A DNA stretch of 64,000 nucleotides from Bacillus sp. B1-b2 (GTDB lineage: Bacteria; Bacillota; Bacilli; Bacillales; Cytobacillaceae): positions 40,613 through 104,612 of the forward strand of contig NZ_WEHU01000016.1 of NCBI RefSeq assembly GCF_009183415.1. The letters are read 5' to 3'. Under the pieces are notes generated by a model. The model was not told the DNA's origin and ran no database searches. It saw only the letters and a program-made list of their open reading frames with translations. Of this stretch, positions 51,224-58,964 are shown in pieces. The translations under genes and the position numbers were made by a program. The stretch's first letter is position 1. Every line of letters starts with the position of its first letter.

Positions 51224-51351
51224 AGGTTGATTTGCGCTACAGGGGTTCGCTTTCCACGGGGCGAGCGTCGAGCCGCTTTGGCTGCGCCTGCAGGGTCTCG
51301 ACTGTCTCGCTAATCCCGTAGGAGTCTCTCCCCTTTCGCTCCAATCAACCT
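51224..51351. repeat. Bacillaceae-type intergenic repeat, copy D (full length)
   Basis: Begins AGGTTGATTTGCGCTACAGG and ends TTTCGCTCCAATCAACCT, so the ends AGGTTGATT / AATCAACCT are perfect 9-base inverted repeats. Inside are CGCTTTCCACGGGGCGAGCG, GAGCCGCTTTGGCTGCG, CTGCAGGGTCTCGACTGTCT and CCCGTAGGAGTCTC. It splits the pilus cluster between pilD and pilM. It is GC-rich compared with its surroundings. Confidence 0.88.
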
Positions 51352-51489
51352 GGGAAATATTTTGTTTATCTACATAATCCTAATTCATTTAGTGTAATTC
51401 TATTAAGGCAAGATTTTTATTATATTTTAATTCTTCTCTTCCATTTGAAATGGATGTACTATTATTCTCTCCTAGGTTTCTTAATCTAT

Positions 51490-52236
51490 TTATAGTAGTA
51501 GATTTAGGTACCATTGGATGATTTGGTTACCGTAGTAGTAGGCTATTAGGGTTCCTAGAGCGATGTAGGGGCCGAATGGGATTGGTTTGGCTTTTTTTAC
51601 TTTGCCTGTTAGTATTCCGGCTATGCCTCCTAATGTTCCTAGGAGTGTTGATAGGAAGAAGGCTACTAGTAGTAGCTTGGTTCCTAGTACGAAGCCTATG
51701 ACTGCAAAGAGTTTAATGTCTCCTCCGCCCATTCCGCCTTTTGAGACTATGGCTATAACTAGTAATAATGTGAAGCCTACAGCTGCTCCTAATAGGGAGT
51801 CCCACCATGGATTCAGTGGAATCAAGAACCTTTCAATGATAAATAGTACTGAGAAAAAGAGTAGTACTTTATCAGGTATAATCATGTATTTTAAATCGGA
51901 CACGGTAATAATAATAAATAGGGAAATTAGTGTCCAGGACACGAACAGCTCTGAACTCCAGCCAAGTATATGTGGACTAACTACAAATAGAACTCCTGTT
52001 AAAAGCTCGAATATAGGATAGAAGGGGGAAATCGATGCCTTGCAGCATTTTGATTTCCCCCTTAATAGTACATAGCTTAAAACTGGTATAAGCTCCATTG
52101 CAGACAATGTGTGTCCACAGCTTGAGCAATGAGATCTCGGCCTAACAATCGACTCTTTCATTGGAACCCTTAGCCCAACTACGTTGTAGAACGAGCCAAG
52201 GGTGATGCCGTATAGGAAGATTAGTAGGTAGATCAT
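51490..52236 (-). CDS. pilD: Prepilin peptidase / N-methyltransferase (PilD/ComC)
   Basis: 248 residues, about eight transmembrane helices. It cleaves and methylates the pilin leaders of this cluster. The N-terminal domain has RVPMKESIVRPRSHCSSCGH (first CxxC); the second pair is altered to KSKCCKASIS. The aspartic protease residues are in SDLKYMIIPD and GMGGGDIKLFA. In B. subtilis comC sits between spoIIB and folC, so this may be the ComC ortholog enlarged by a pilus locus. Codon use is unlike its neighbours: many C-ending codons and CTA for leucine. Confidence 0.95.
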   Translation of the reverse strand: MIYLLIFLYGITLGSFYNVVGLRVPMKESIVRPRSHCSSCGHTLSAMELIPVLSYVLLRGKSKCCKASISPFYPIFELLTGVLFVVSPHILGWSSELFVSWTLISLFIIITVSDLKYMIIPDKVLLFFSVLFIIERFLIPLNPWWDSLLGAAVGFTLLLVIAIVSKGGMGGGDIKLFAVIGFVLGTKLLLVAFFLSTLLGTLGGIAGILTGKVKKAKPIPFGPYIALGTLIAYYYGNQIIQWYLNLLL

Positions 52237-52262
52237 AGTTACCTCAATAGTTTATTTAGTAA

Positions 52263-52688
52263 TTAATTAGATATTGTAGTATCACCCTCAGCAGCTTTGG
52301 TTGCTTGGTTAATACCAGTAATTGTTGCAGCTGTAAAAGTTACATTAACATTACCTTTAGTTGCTGAACCTGTTAATTGGATTTGTCCATTTACAACGTC
52401 TAAAGTGTAACCATCAGCAAGCGTAGTTTCATTATCTAGATAGTCTGCTAAATCAGTTGCATCAATATTTGTATCTTCAGTACCGTTACCAGCGATATAT
52501 AATTTAGTAGCATTTATTACTTGTATACCATCTGCCTTAATAGCATCAAATCTAGACTTCTCAATAATATTAGCAATACTCGGAATCGCAATAGCCGCAA
52601 TAATACCTAAAATAACAATAACTGCTAGTAACTCTATTAGTGTTAAACCTTTTTCATTTTTAATACGTTGTTTAATTAACTGACGCAT
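52263..52688 (-). CDS. pilA: Major-type pilin
   Basis: 141 residues. Leader MRQLIKQRIKNEKG, then the mature LTLIELLAVIVILGIIAAIA with Glu+5. The C-terminal domain is short, without cysteines, and rich in Thr, Ala, Asp and Asn (DTNIDATDLADYLDNETTLA, GSATKGNVNVTF). Preceded by a 109-base gap with a TATAAT-like box, so it may be expressed more strongly than the rest, as major pilins are. The ATG has AAGGAG upstream. Confidence 0.93.
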   Translation of the reverse strand: MRQLIKQRIKNEKGLTLIELLAVIVILGIIAAIAIPSIANIIEKSRFDAIKADGIQVINATKLYIAGNGTEDTNIDATDLADYLDNETTLADGYTLDVVNGQIQLTGSATKGNVNVTFTAATITGINQATKAAEGDTTISN

Positions 52689-52741
52689 ATATATTCTCCT
52701 TTTTCATTGTAATTTTTTTCTCACTCGGTGAATCTAAAACT

Positions 52742-52747
52742 ATTATA
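52742..52747 (-). promoter_or_regulatory. Possible internal -10 element for pilA
   Basis: TATAAT on the minus strand within the 109-base gap before pilA. No TTGACA-like box at the right distance, so this is weak. Confidence 0.35.
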
Positions 52748-52797
52748 CTAGATAGAAAGTAACATTTATATCATTTTTTTGTAAATTTCATTGGAAA

Positions 52798-54003
52798 TTA
52801 TTGTACATGATTAAAGATCTCAAACATTGGAACTAGGATAGCAGTCACGATTGTCCCGACAATTCCTGCTAAAAAAACAATCATGATTGGTTCTATTAAT
52901 GACTTTAGCTGATCTGTTGCGGTATCTACTTCTTTTTCATAGAAATCCGCTACTTTTCCTAGCATTTCATCTAATGAACCTGTTTCTTCTCCTATTGAAA
53001 TCATCTGGGTAACAAGTGGTGGGAATACCCAGTGACCTTTCATAGGGACTGTTAATGATTGACCTTGTTCTAAGGCATTTCTTGATTTAATAAGGACTTT
53101 TGCCATTACTTCATTCTCAATGATACTCTCTACTATAGAGATAGCTTGCAGAATAGGAACAGAACTAGTAAATAACGAACTAAGTGTTCTTGTCATTCTA
53201 GCAATTGCTGCTTTTTGTAGAATTTTCCCAAAAATAGGAACTCTTAATAAAAAATAGTCCATGTAGTATTTAGAAGACTTATTATTACGAATCATCACAA
53301 TTGCTACCACAATTGCAATAACTATTAACGCTACTACCCACCAAAAACTCTGCATGAATTCACTTGCAGAAAGGACAAATTTTGTTATAGCTGGCAATTC
53401 GCTATCAAAATCAGCAAACATGTCAACAAAAGTTGGTACAACACTTACTAGTAAGAAAATAACAACAATAAACGCAATAATAGCAATAGCAATCGGATAG
53501 GTAAGTGCTGAAATAATTTTTTGCTTTGTATAATGCTGTTTCTCAAAATGAGTCGCAAGTCTTTCTAGTGTTTCGTCCATACTCCCAGTTGCTTCTCCTG
53601 CACGAATCATATTAACAAACATACTGGAAAAGACTTTTTTATGCTTTGCTGCAGCAGTAGATAGTGGGTTTCCGTCTTTTAGATCTTGTTCAACAGAAAG
53701 TAAAGCCTTTTTTAAAGCTTTACTTTCTGTTTGCTCTGCTAGGATAGCCGTCGCATCTACTACAGAGATTCCTGCTTTAATTAGGGTCGCAAACTGGCGT
53801 AGATAAATAACGAAATCTTGTAATTTAACTGCGCTACCAAAAGAAATTTCTTTCGTTAAAAGCGTTTCAGGAAGTTCAGTCACCTCTGTAACCTTTATCC
53901 CTTTTTCTTTTAACTGTAGCATTGCCTCTCTTTTAGATTGTGCCGTTACAATACCTTCTTTTCTACCTTTTCGGTCTCTTCCTAAATATTTATAACGAGC
54001 CAT
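52798..54003 (-). CDS. pilC: Pilus platform protein PilC (GspF family)
   Basis: 401 residues with two T2SSF repeats (about 68-190 and 272-393) and three transmembrane helices (about 168-190, 218-237, 374-395). Inner-membrane platform that couples the ATPases to pilin entry. LRQFATLIKAGISVVDA and MISIGEETGSLDEMLGKVADFYE are the conserved segments. One base after pilT, so tightly coupled. Confidence 0.96.
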   Translation of the reverse strand: MARYKYLGRDRKGRKEGIVTAQSKREAMLQLKEKGIKVTEVTELPETLLTKEISFGSAVKLQDFVIYLRQFATLIKAGISVVDATAILAEQTESKALKKALLSVEQDLKDGNPLSTAAAKHKKVFSSMFVNMIRAGEATGSMDETLERLATHFEKQHYTKQKIISALTYPIAIAIIAFIVVIFLLVSVVPTFVDMFADFDSELPAITKFVLSASEFMQSFWWVVALIVIAIVVAIVMIRNNKSSKYYMDYFLLRVPIFGKILQKAAIARMTRTLSSLFTSSVPILQAISIVESIIENEVMAKVLIKSRNALEQGQSLTVPMKGHWVFPPLVTQMISIGEETGSLDEMLGKVADFYEKEVDTATDQLKSLIEPIMIVFLAGIVGTIVTAILVPMFEIFNHVQ

Positions 54004-54004
54004 A

Positions 54005-55045
54005 TTATTGCTCCCCTTCTTGCAAGTAAGGAAGTGCAGCCTCTTTAAGAATGGAGCCTGCTTGTACTAATTCCCTTACATTGCTTTCCAACGTATGCAT
54101 ACCTGCTGCTTTTGACGTTTGCATAATATTTAAGATTTGGTGAATCTTCTCATTACGAATCAAGTTAGCAACAGCAGAATTATTAACCAAGATTTCTGTG
54201 GCAGAAGTTCTGCCCGATTTATCAGGTGTAGGGAAAAGTCGCTGTGACACAATACTGACAAGAACAGAAGCCAATTGAATACGAATTTGATCTTGCTGAG
54301 CTGGTGGAAATACATCAATAATACGATTGATCGTAGCAGGTGCACTAGAAGTATGAAGAGTCCCTAAAACTAAATGCCCTGTTTCTGCAGCTGTAATAGC
54401 TGTTTGAATGGTTTCAAGATCTCGCATCTCTCCAACTAAAATGACATCTGGATCTTGACGTAGAGATGCTCTTAAGCCATTGGCAAAATTATTTGTATCA
54501 AAGCCTACTTCACGTTGATCAATAATACACTTTCCATGCTTATGCAAATATTCTATCGGGTCCTCTAGTGTAATAATATGTTTTCTCATTGTTTCATTCA
54601 TATAAGCAATCATTGCAGCTAATGTGGTCGATTTTCCACTACCAGTAGGTCCTGTAATTAAAATAAGGCCTTGTGGTTTTTCTGCAATTTTCTTTAGAAT
54701 AGCAGGAAGCTTTAAATCATCTAAACTAGGAACAGAGGTAGGCACTACTCGAATAGCTAATGCTATGCATGCTCTTTGCTTGTAGACATTTACCCTAAAT
54801 CTTGAAATACCTTTCACACTATAAGATAGATCTAGCTCTCCTCGTTCCTCAAATACTTCCCATAATTTTTCGGGAATAATGGTTCTTGCCATTGTTTCTG
54901 TATCTTTTGGTGCTAAATTTTCTTTTCCGTATCGTTTTAAATCTCCGTTAATCCTCATAACAGGAGGAACACCAACCGTTAAGTGAATATCGGAAGCTTT
55001 TAATTCAAAGCCAACTCTTAATAAGTAATCAATATTGTTAAGCAA
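54005..55045 (-). CDS. pilT: Pilus retraction ATPase PilT
   Basis: 346 residues. TTG start with AGGAGG 7 bases upstream. Walker A GPTGSGKST (about 132-140), Asp box ITLEDPIEYLH, Walker B VILVGEMRDLETIQ, His box TGHLVLGTLHTSSA, and the PilT-specific AVANLIRNEKIHQI near the C-terminus. Its presence predicts retractile pili and so twitching, surface sensing or DNA uptake, and separates this system from the ComG pilus, which lacks PilT. Confidence 0.97.
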   Translation of the reverse strand: MLNNIDYLLRVGFELKASDIHLTVGVPPVMRINGDLKRYGKENLAPKDTETMARTIIPEKLWEVFEERGELDLSYSVKGISRFRVNVYKQRACIALAIRVVPTSVPSLDDLKLPAILKKIAEKPQGLILITGPTGSGKSTTLAAMIAYMNETMRKHIITLEDPIEYLHKHGKCIIDQREVGFDTNNFANGLRASLRQDPDVILVGEMRDLETIQTAITAAETGHLVLGTLHTSSAPATINRIIDVFPPAQQDQIRIQLASVLVSIVSQRLFPTPDKSGRTSATEILVNNSAVANLIRNEKIHQILNIMQTSKAAGMHTLESNVRELVQAGSILKEAALPYLQEGEQ

Positions 55046-55056
55046 TGATGTTCCTC

Positions 55057-56718
55057 CTAATCAGGGATTGCTACACGCAATACTTCTTCTGTTGTTGTAA
55101 CCCCTTGTTTAACCTTTAACAGTCCATCATCAATCAAGAATATGGTTTTTGCTTTAATGGCTAATTCTCTTAAATTAGAAAAAGATTGGCCATTCATAAT
55201 CACTTTTCGCATTTCATCATTCATGACTAACACTTCGTGGATGGCTACACGTCCTTTATAGCCTGTCATATTACAAGAGGCACAGCCTTTGCCTCTCATT
55301 ACTTTTTCTATAGACAATCCTCTTTTAGCGAAGATTTCTTTCTCTCTTAGTGTTGCCTCCTGAACTTGTCCACAATCTCTACATACTCTGCGAACAAGAC
55401 GTTGTGCGACAATTCCAGTTACAGAAGAAGCAACAAGGAATGGTTCTACTCCCATGTCTAATAATCTTGTAACAGAACCTAATGAGTCATTTGTATGAAG
55501 TGTACTTAATACAAGATGACCAGTTAACGATGCACGAACTGCTATTTCTGCGGTTTCTTTATCGCGAATCTCTCCGACCATAATTACGTTTGGATCTTGA
55601 CGAAGTATGGCACGTAAACCAGTTGCGAATGTCATCCCGACATTTGCGTTCACTTGTATTTGATTTATTCCCTCTAACTGATACTCTACTGGATCTTCAA
55701 CAGTAATAATGTTTACTTCTTCACTGTTCAAACGGTTCAATGCTGCATAAAGAGTAGAGGATTTACCAGAACCAGTAGGACCCGTAATGAGTACTATTCC
55801 AGTTGGTTTTTCAATCAAATCTGTAAATCTAGATAAATTCACTTTATTAAAACCTAGTTTATTTAGATCGTTCAATGCACTTCCCAAATCCAATATACGC
55901 ATAACTACTTTTTCCCCATAAACGGTAGGTAGAGTAGAAACACGTAAATCAATTGGATGGAAATCTAAATTAAATTTCATTCTTCCATCCTGTGGAATAC
56001 GATGCTCTGTTATATCTAAGTTTGCCATGATTTTCAAACGAGCAATGAGTACACTTTGCATATGCTTTGGTAATACACGTTCTACACGAAGAACCCCATC
56101 AATTCGGTAGCGTATGACTACTTTTGTTTCTTGAGGATCTACGTGAATATCACTTGCTTTTAGTGTCGCTGCATTTGATAGAACTTGGTTAACTAAACGT
56201 ACAATCGGAGTATCTTGCTCGACCATGCTTTCATCTATTACTTCACCTAAAGCACCATTATCTGATAATAACTCTTCAAATCCTTCGTCCATATCATAGT
56301 ACTTATTGATTGCTCTTAGAATATCATCTTTTGTTGCAATGGCAGTCTCAATTTGAAAGCCTGTAGACAAACGAAGGTCATCAATGGTATAAAAATCCAT
56401 TGGATCAGCCATCGCTACATATAATTTTTCCCCCTCTTTTTTAAGAGGAATAATTAATTGTCTTTTAGCTGTATCTTTTGGCACGATGGAAAATAGCTTA
56501 GGATCAAAAGGATAACGATACAAACTGACGTGTGGAATACCTAATTGAAACTCTAGGACTTCAATCAGCTGTTGTTCAGTTATATAACCTTTTTGAAGTA
56601 AACTATCTCCAAGTCTCTGATCTGGGTGCTTATCCTTTAATGCTTGCTGTAGTTGTTCTTCTGTCAGCAAGCCAGCTTCTACTAATAAGTCTCCTAAACG
56701 TTTTCTCATTTGTTTCAT
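55057..56718 (-). CDS. pilB: Pilus extension ATPase PilB with MshEN cyclic di-GMP-type domain
   Basis: 553 residues. The N-terminal MshEN domain (about 1-135) has two tandem copies of the RLGxxLxxxGxxxxxxLxxxLxxQ motif (about 6-29, last position Lys instead of Gln, and about 35-58, complete), known in MshE to bind cyclic di-GMP. The C-terminal ATPase has Walker A GPTGSGKSST, VITVEDPVEYQL-type Asp box, Walker B VIMVGEIRDKETAE, and the tetracysteine zinc site CRDCG ... CASCN (about 464-506). The ATG has AGGGGA upstream. Drives pilus assembly at the cytoplasmic face of PilC. Confidence 0.97.
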   Translation of the reverse strand: MKQMRKRLGDLLVEAGLLTEEQLQQALKDKHPDQRLGDSLLQKGYITEQQLIEVLEFQLGIPHVSLYRYPFDPKLFSIVPKDTAKRQLIIPLKKEGEKLYVAMADPMDFYTIDDLRLSTGFQIETAIATKDDILRAINKYYDMDEGFEELLSDNGALGEVIDESMVEQDTPIVRLVNQVLSNAATLKASDIHVDPQETKVVIRYRIDGVLRVERVLPKHMQSVLIARLKIMANLDITEHRIPQDGRMKFNLDFHPIDLRVSTLPTVYGEKVVMRILDLGSALNDLNKLGFNKVNLSRFTDLIEKPTGIVLITGPTGSGKSSTLYAALNRLNSEEVNIITVEDPVEYQLEGINQIQVNANVGMTFATGLRAILRQDPNVIMVGEIRDKETAEIAVRASLTGHLVLSTLHTNDSLGSVTRLLDMGVEPFLVASSVTGIVAQRLVRRVCRDCGQVQEATLREKEIFAKRGLSIEKVMRGKGCASCNMTGYKGRVAIHEVLVMNDEMRKVIMNGQSFSNLRELAIKAKTIFLIDDGLLKVKQGVTTTEEVLRVAIPD

Positions 56719-56741
56719 TTGTTATCCCCTGATTTCTATGC

Positions 56742-58106
56742 TTATTTTTGCATATTTGTATTACTAGATGGATTTGTCTCTACTTTTGTATTCGTTGAAT
56801 TAGTTGTACTATTAGATGAATTTGTTGTGTTTTCTGATGTTCCACTATCCGCATTTTGCTCACCAGAATTTTCAGTTTCAGTTTCTGAATCTGTATTATT
56901 CTCTGTGTTTTCTGTTTCTTCTACAGTATCAGAATCAATTATTGTTTCATCTTCTTCTACTAATCCTGTAGCAAAGACTCTGTAAACGGGTGGATAAAAA
57001 TCTTCACTGATCAGCTCTTTTTTTACTGTTGCTCCTTCTGTATCCAACGCATTTCGATATACTTTAATGAGTAATCCGTCGGCACCATTAGAAATCAATT
57101 TATACTCATTAAATCCTAATAATGCATCAAATTGCAGAACTGTTTTGGGTTTAAATGATTCTTTATCAGAAAGCTCTACATTATATTGATAGATAAAAGG
57201 AACACCTGTTATGGATACATATAGCTTGTCCTCTACCATTTTAAATTGAATTTTATAAGCAGTATCATTTGGGTTATAGAAGCGATAATCCATTTTTTTA
57301 GATTGATTTATTCTTGCTTCATATCCTAAGGTTGCAAAGGCAGGTAGCTCATTGCTAGTAAATCTTTCAGCAATCGTAAAGTTTGTTGAAAGGACAGCTT
57401 GATGAAGAGCTGTAGCAACCATACTTAGCGTCCTATCAGCATATATCCCTTCCTGTTCACCAAGAATATCTAACATAGAGAAGGTTTGTTCTTTACCAAC
57501 TTCTATTAATGGAAAGTGCTGTACCCAATTTGCAACATTATCCTTATCCTCTTTAACATCTAACGTAGTATCTGAAAGAATTACTTCTTCTTCCATATTA
57601 TTCACTACAAAATTCTGAAGATCTATTTCATGATTACCATGTTCTAATTGAGATGCAATAGCTAGTAAACTATCATTCCATTTGGTTAAATAAAATGCCC
57701 CTTCTTGTACTAAATCAGAAGCTATGGAGTTTAATATGCTCCTTAGTTCATCCTGGTTTAGAGAAACGGTTAACCCATTTTTAGTACCTGTACTTACAGA
57801 TTGCAGGCTATCCTGAAAGCGAAAAACAAACAAATTAGTATCAAAATCCACTGTTTTTTCTTTATATTTTAATGAAATAGTGGTTGATTTTAGCCATTCA
57901 CCTTGCGCATCTCCTATCGCCTGCAATGCTTTGTCAAATGACATTCCCGAAATATCTACACCAGCAATACTAGTACCATCCTCATACCCATTACTTGATA
58001 AGAAGAGATTTTCATAAGCTTTTGCCCCAAAATGTGAAAAGCTAAATATAAACGCAGTGGTTACCATGATAGCAATAAAGACTTTTGCACCTTGAACGTT
58101 TTTCAT
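56742..58106 (-). CDS. VanW-like membrane-anchored protein of the pilus cluster
   Basis: 454 residues: N-terminal membrane anchor or signal (about 8-30), a region with VDISGMSFDKALQAI as in YoaR/VanW-type proteins (about 48-62), a VanW-like domain (about 225-310, DRTLSMVATALHQAVL, then TIAERF and YEARINQSKKMDYRFYN), a beta-rich part, and a low-complexity tail rich in Glu, Asn, Thr and Ser (about 388-454). The Cys of typical VanW (VCQVS) is missing. VanW function is unknown; its lie between the PRC-barrel gene and pilB, with 20-23 base gaps, points to a pilus or envelope role. Confidence 0.8.
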   Translation of the reverse strand: MKNVQGAKVFIAIMVTTAFIFSFSHFGAKAYENLFLSSNGYEDGTSIAGVDISGMSFDKALQAIGDAQGEWLKSTTISLKYKEKTVDFDTNLFVFRFQDSLQSVSTGTKNGLTVSLNQDELRSILNSIASDLVQEGAFYLTKWNDSLLAIASQLEHGNHEIDLQNFVVNNMEEEVILSDTTLDVKEDKDNVANWVQHFPLIEVGKEQTFSMLDILGEQEGIYADRTLSMVATALHQAVLSTNFTIAERFTSNELPAFATLGYEARINQSKKMDYRFYNPNDTAYKIQFKMVEDKLYVSITGVPFIYQYNVELSDKESFKPKTVLQFDALLGFNEYKLISNGADGLLIKVYRNALDTEGATVKKELISEDFYPPVYRVFATGLVEEDETIIDSDTVEETENTENNTDSETETENSGEQNADSGTSENTTNSSNSTTNSTNTKVETNPSSNTNMQK

Positions 58107-58126
58107 GAAGTGTTAGCTCCTTTTAT

Positions 58127-58936
58127 TTATGCATTAACACTCATAGATAAGTCGATAACAACACTCGGTCCTGCTTCTTGTGCTTTTTCAATATCTTCTA
58201 GTGTTAAAATAGTTCCTGCCATAATGATTAGTTCTCCGTCATTTGAAAATATATCTTTTCTTACTTGTTTATTCAAAAGTAATTCTATTTGTTTTTCTTT
58301 TAGAGCATGAAGACTTTTTTCTTCTCCATTAACTTCAATCGTTTCTAATTCGTCTTCTGCTACTTCTATATCTTCTACTATATTTACTTCTTCTAAAATA
58401 GTTTCTACTACATCTATCACTTTATCCTCTGAAGCTGCTGTTTCGTCTTTCATAGTGGGTTTGTAGTTGTTATTTGCATCTTCAGTTACCACAATAATAT
58501 CTTTTCCATAAGTAATAACATACTCTGACAAGATAACAGTTTCTTTATCTTGGATTTTCGTCACTAAACCAATGATTTCTCCTGTTTCTTCATTGATTTG
58601 ATATTCTGTTACTTTACCAACTAATTCCCCTTTTCTTGTAATAACATTTGTATCAATAATAGCGATTTTTTTGCTTGCTAATTCACTTGCAATGGGAATT
58701 TGAGTTAAATCAATAATAGAGTTGGCACTTTCTATCGTTACAGCATATTCACCGACACCTATAACTTTTTTAAAAGGAATGGCTTGAATGCTTTCTTGCC
58801 AATCTTCTTGATCTAAAGTAAGAAAATCTACATAGCCTTTTTCTGGATTAATAATTAACGATTTTACATTTCCCTCTTGATGTCCATTCGATATACTAAT
58901 AATTGGTAAACCCTTTAATTGTGCACTGATTTTCAT
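58127..58936 (-). CDS. PRC-barrel domain protein of the pilus cluster
   Basis: 269 residues, no signal peptide or membrane segment, so cytoplasmic. Two PRC-barrel-like domains: about 3-80 (GLPIISISNGHQEGNVKSLI, DFLTL) and about 88-160 (VITRKGELVGKVTEYQINEE, VILSEYVITYGKDIIVV), then an acidic linker (about 165-212) and a helical end (about 215-269, LLNKQVRKDIFSNDGELIIM). PRC-barrels bind RNA or proteins (RimM, photosynthetic H subunit). It is co-transcribed with the VanW-like gene and pilB. I do not know its function. Confidence 0.82.
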   Translation of the reverse strand: MKISAQLKGLPIISISNGHQEGNVKSLIINPEKGYVDFLTLDQEDWQESIQAIPFKKVIGVGEYAVTIESANSIIDLTQIPIASELASKKIAIIDTNVITRKGELVGKVTEYQINEETGEIIGLVTKIQDKETVILSEYVITYGKDIIVVTEDANNNYKPTMKDETAASEDKVIDVVETILEEVNIVEDIEVAEDELETIEVNGEEKSLHALKEKQIELLLNKQVRKDIFSNDGELIIMAGTILTLEDIEKAQEAGPSVVIDLSMSVNA

Positions 58937-58964
58937 AAGTTAAACTCACCTATTCTTTCTAATT

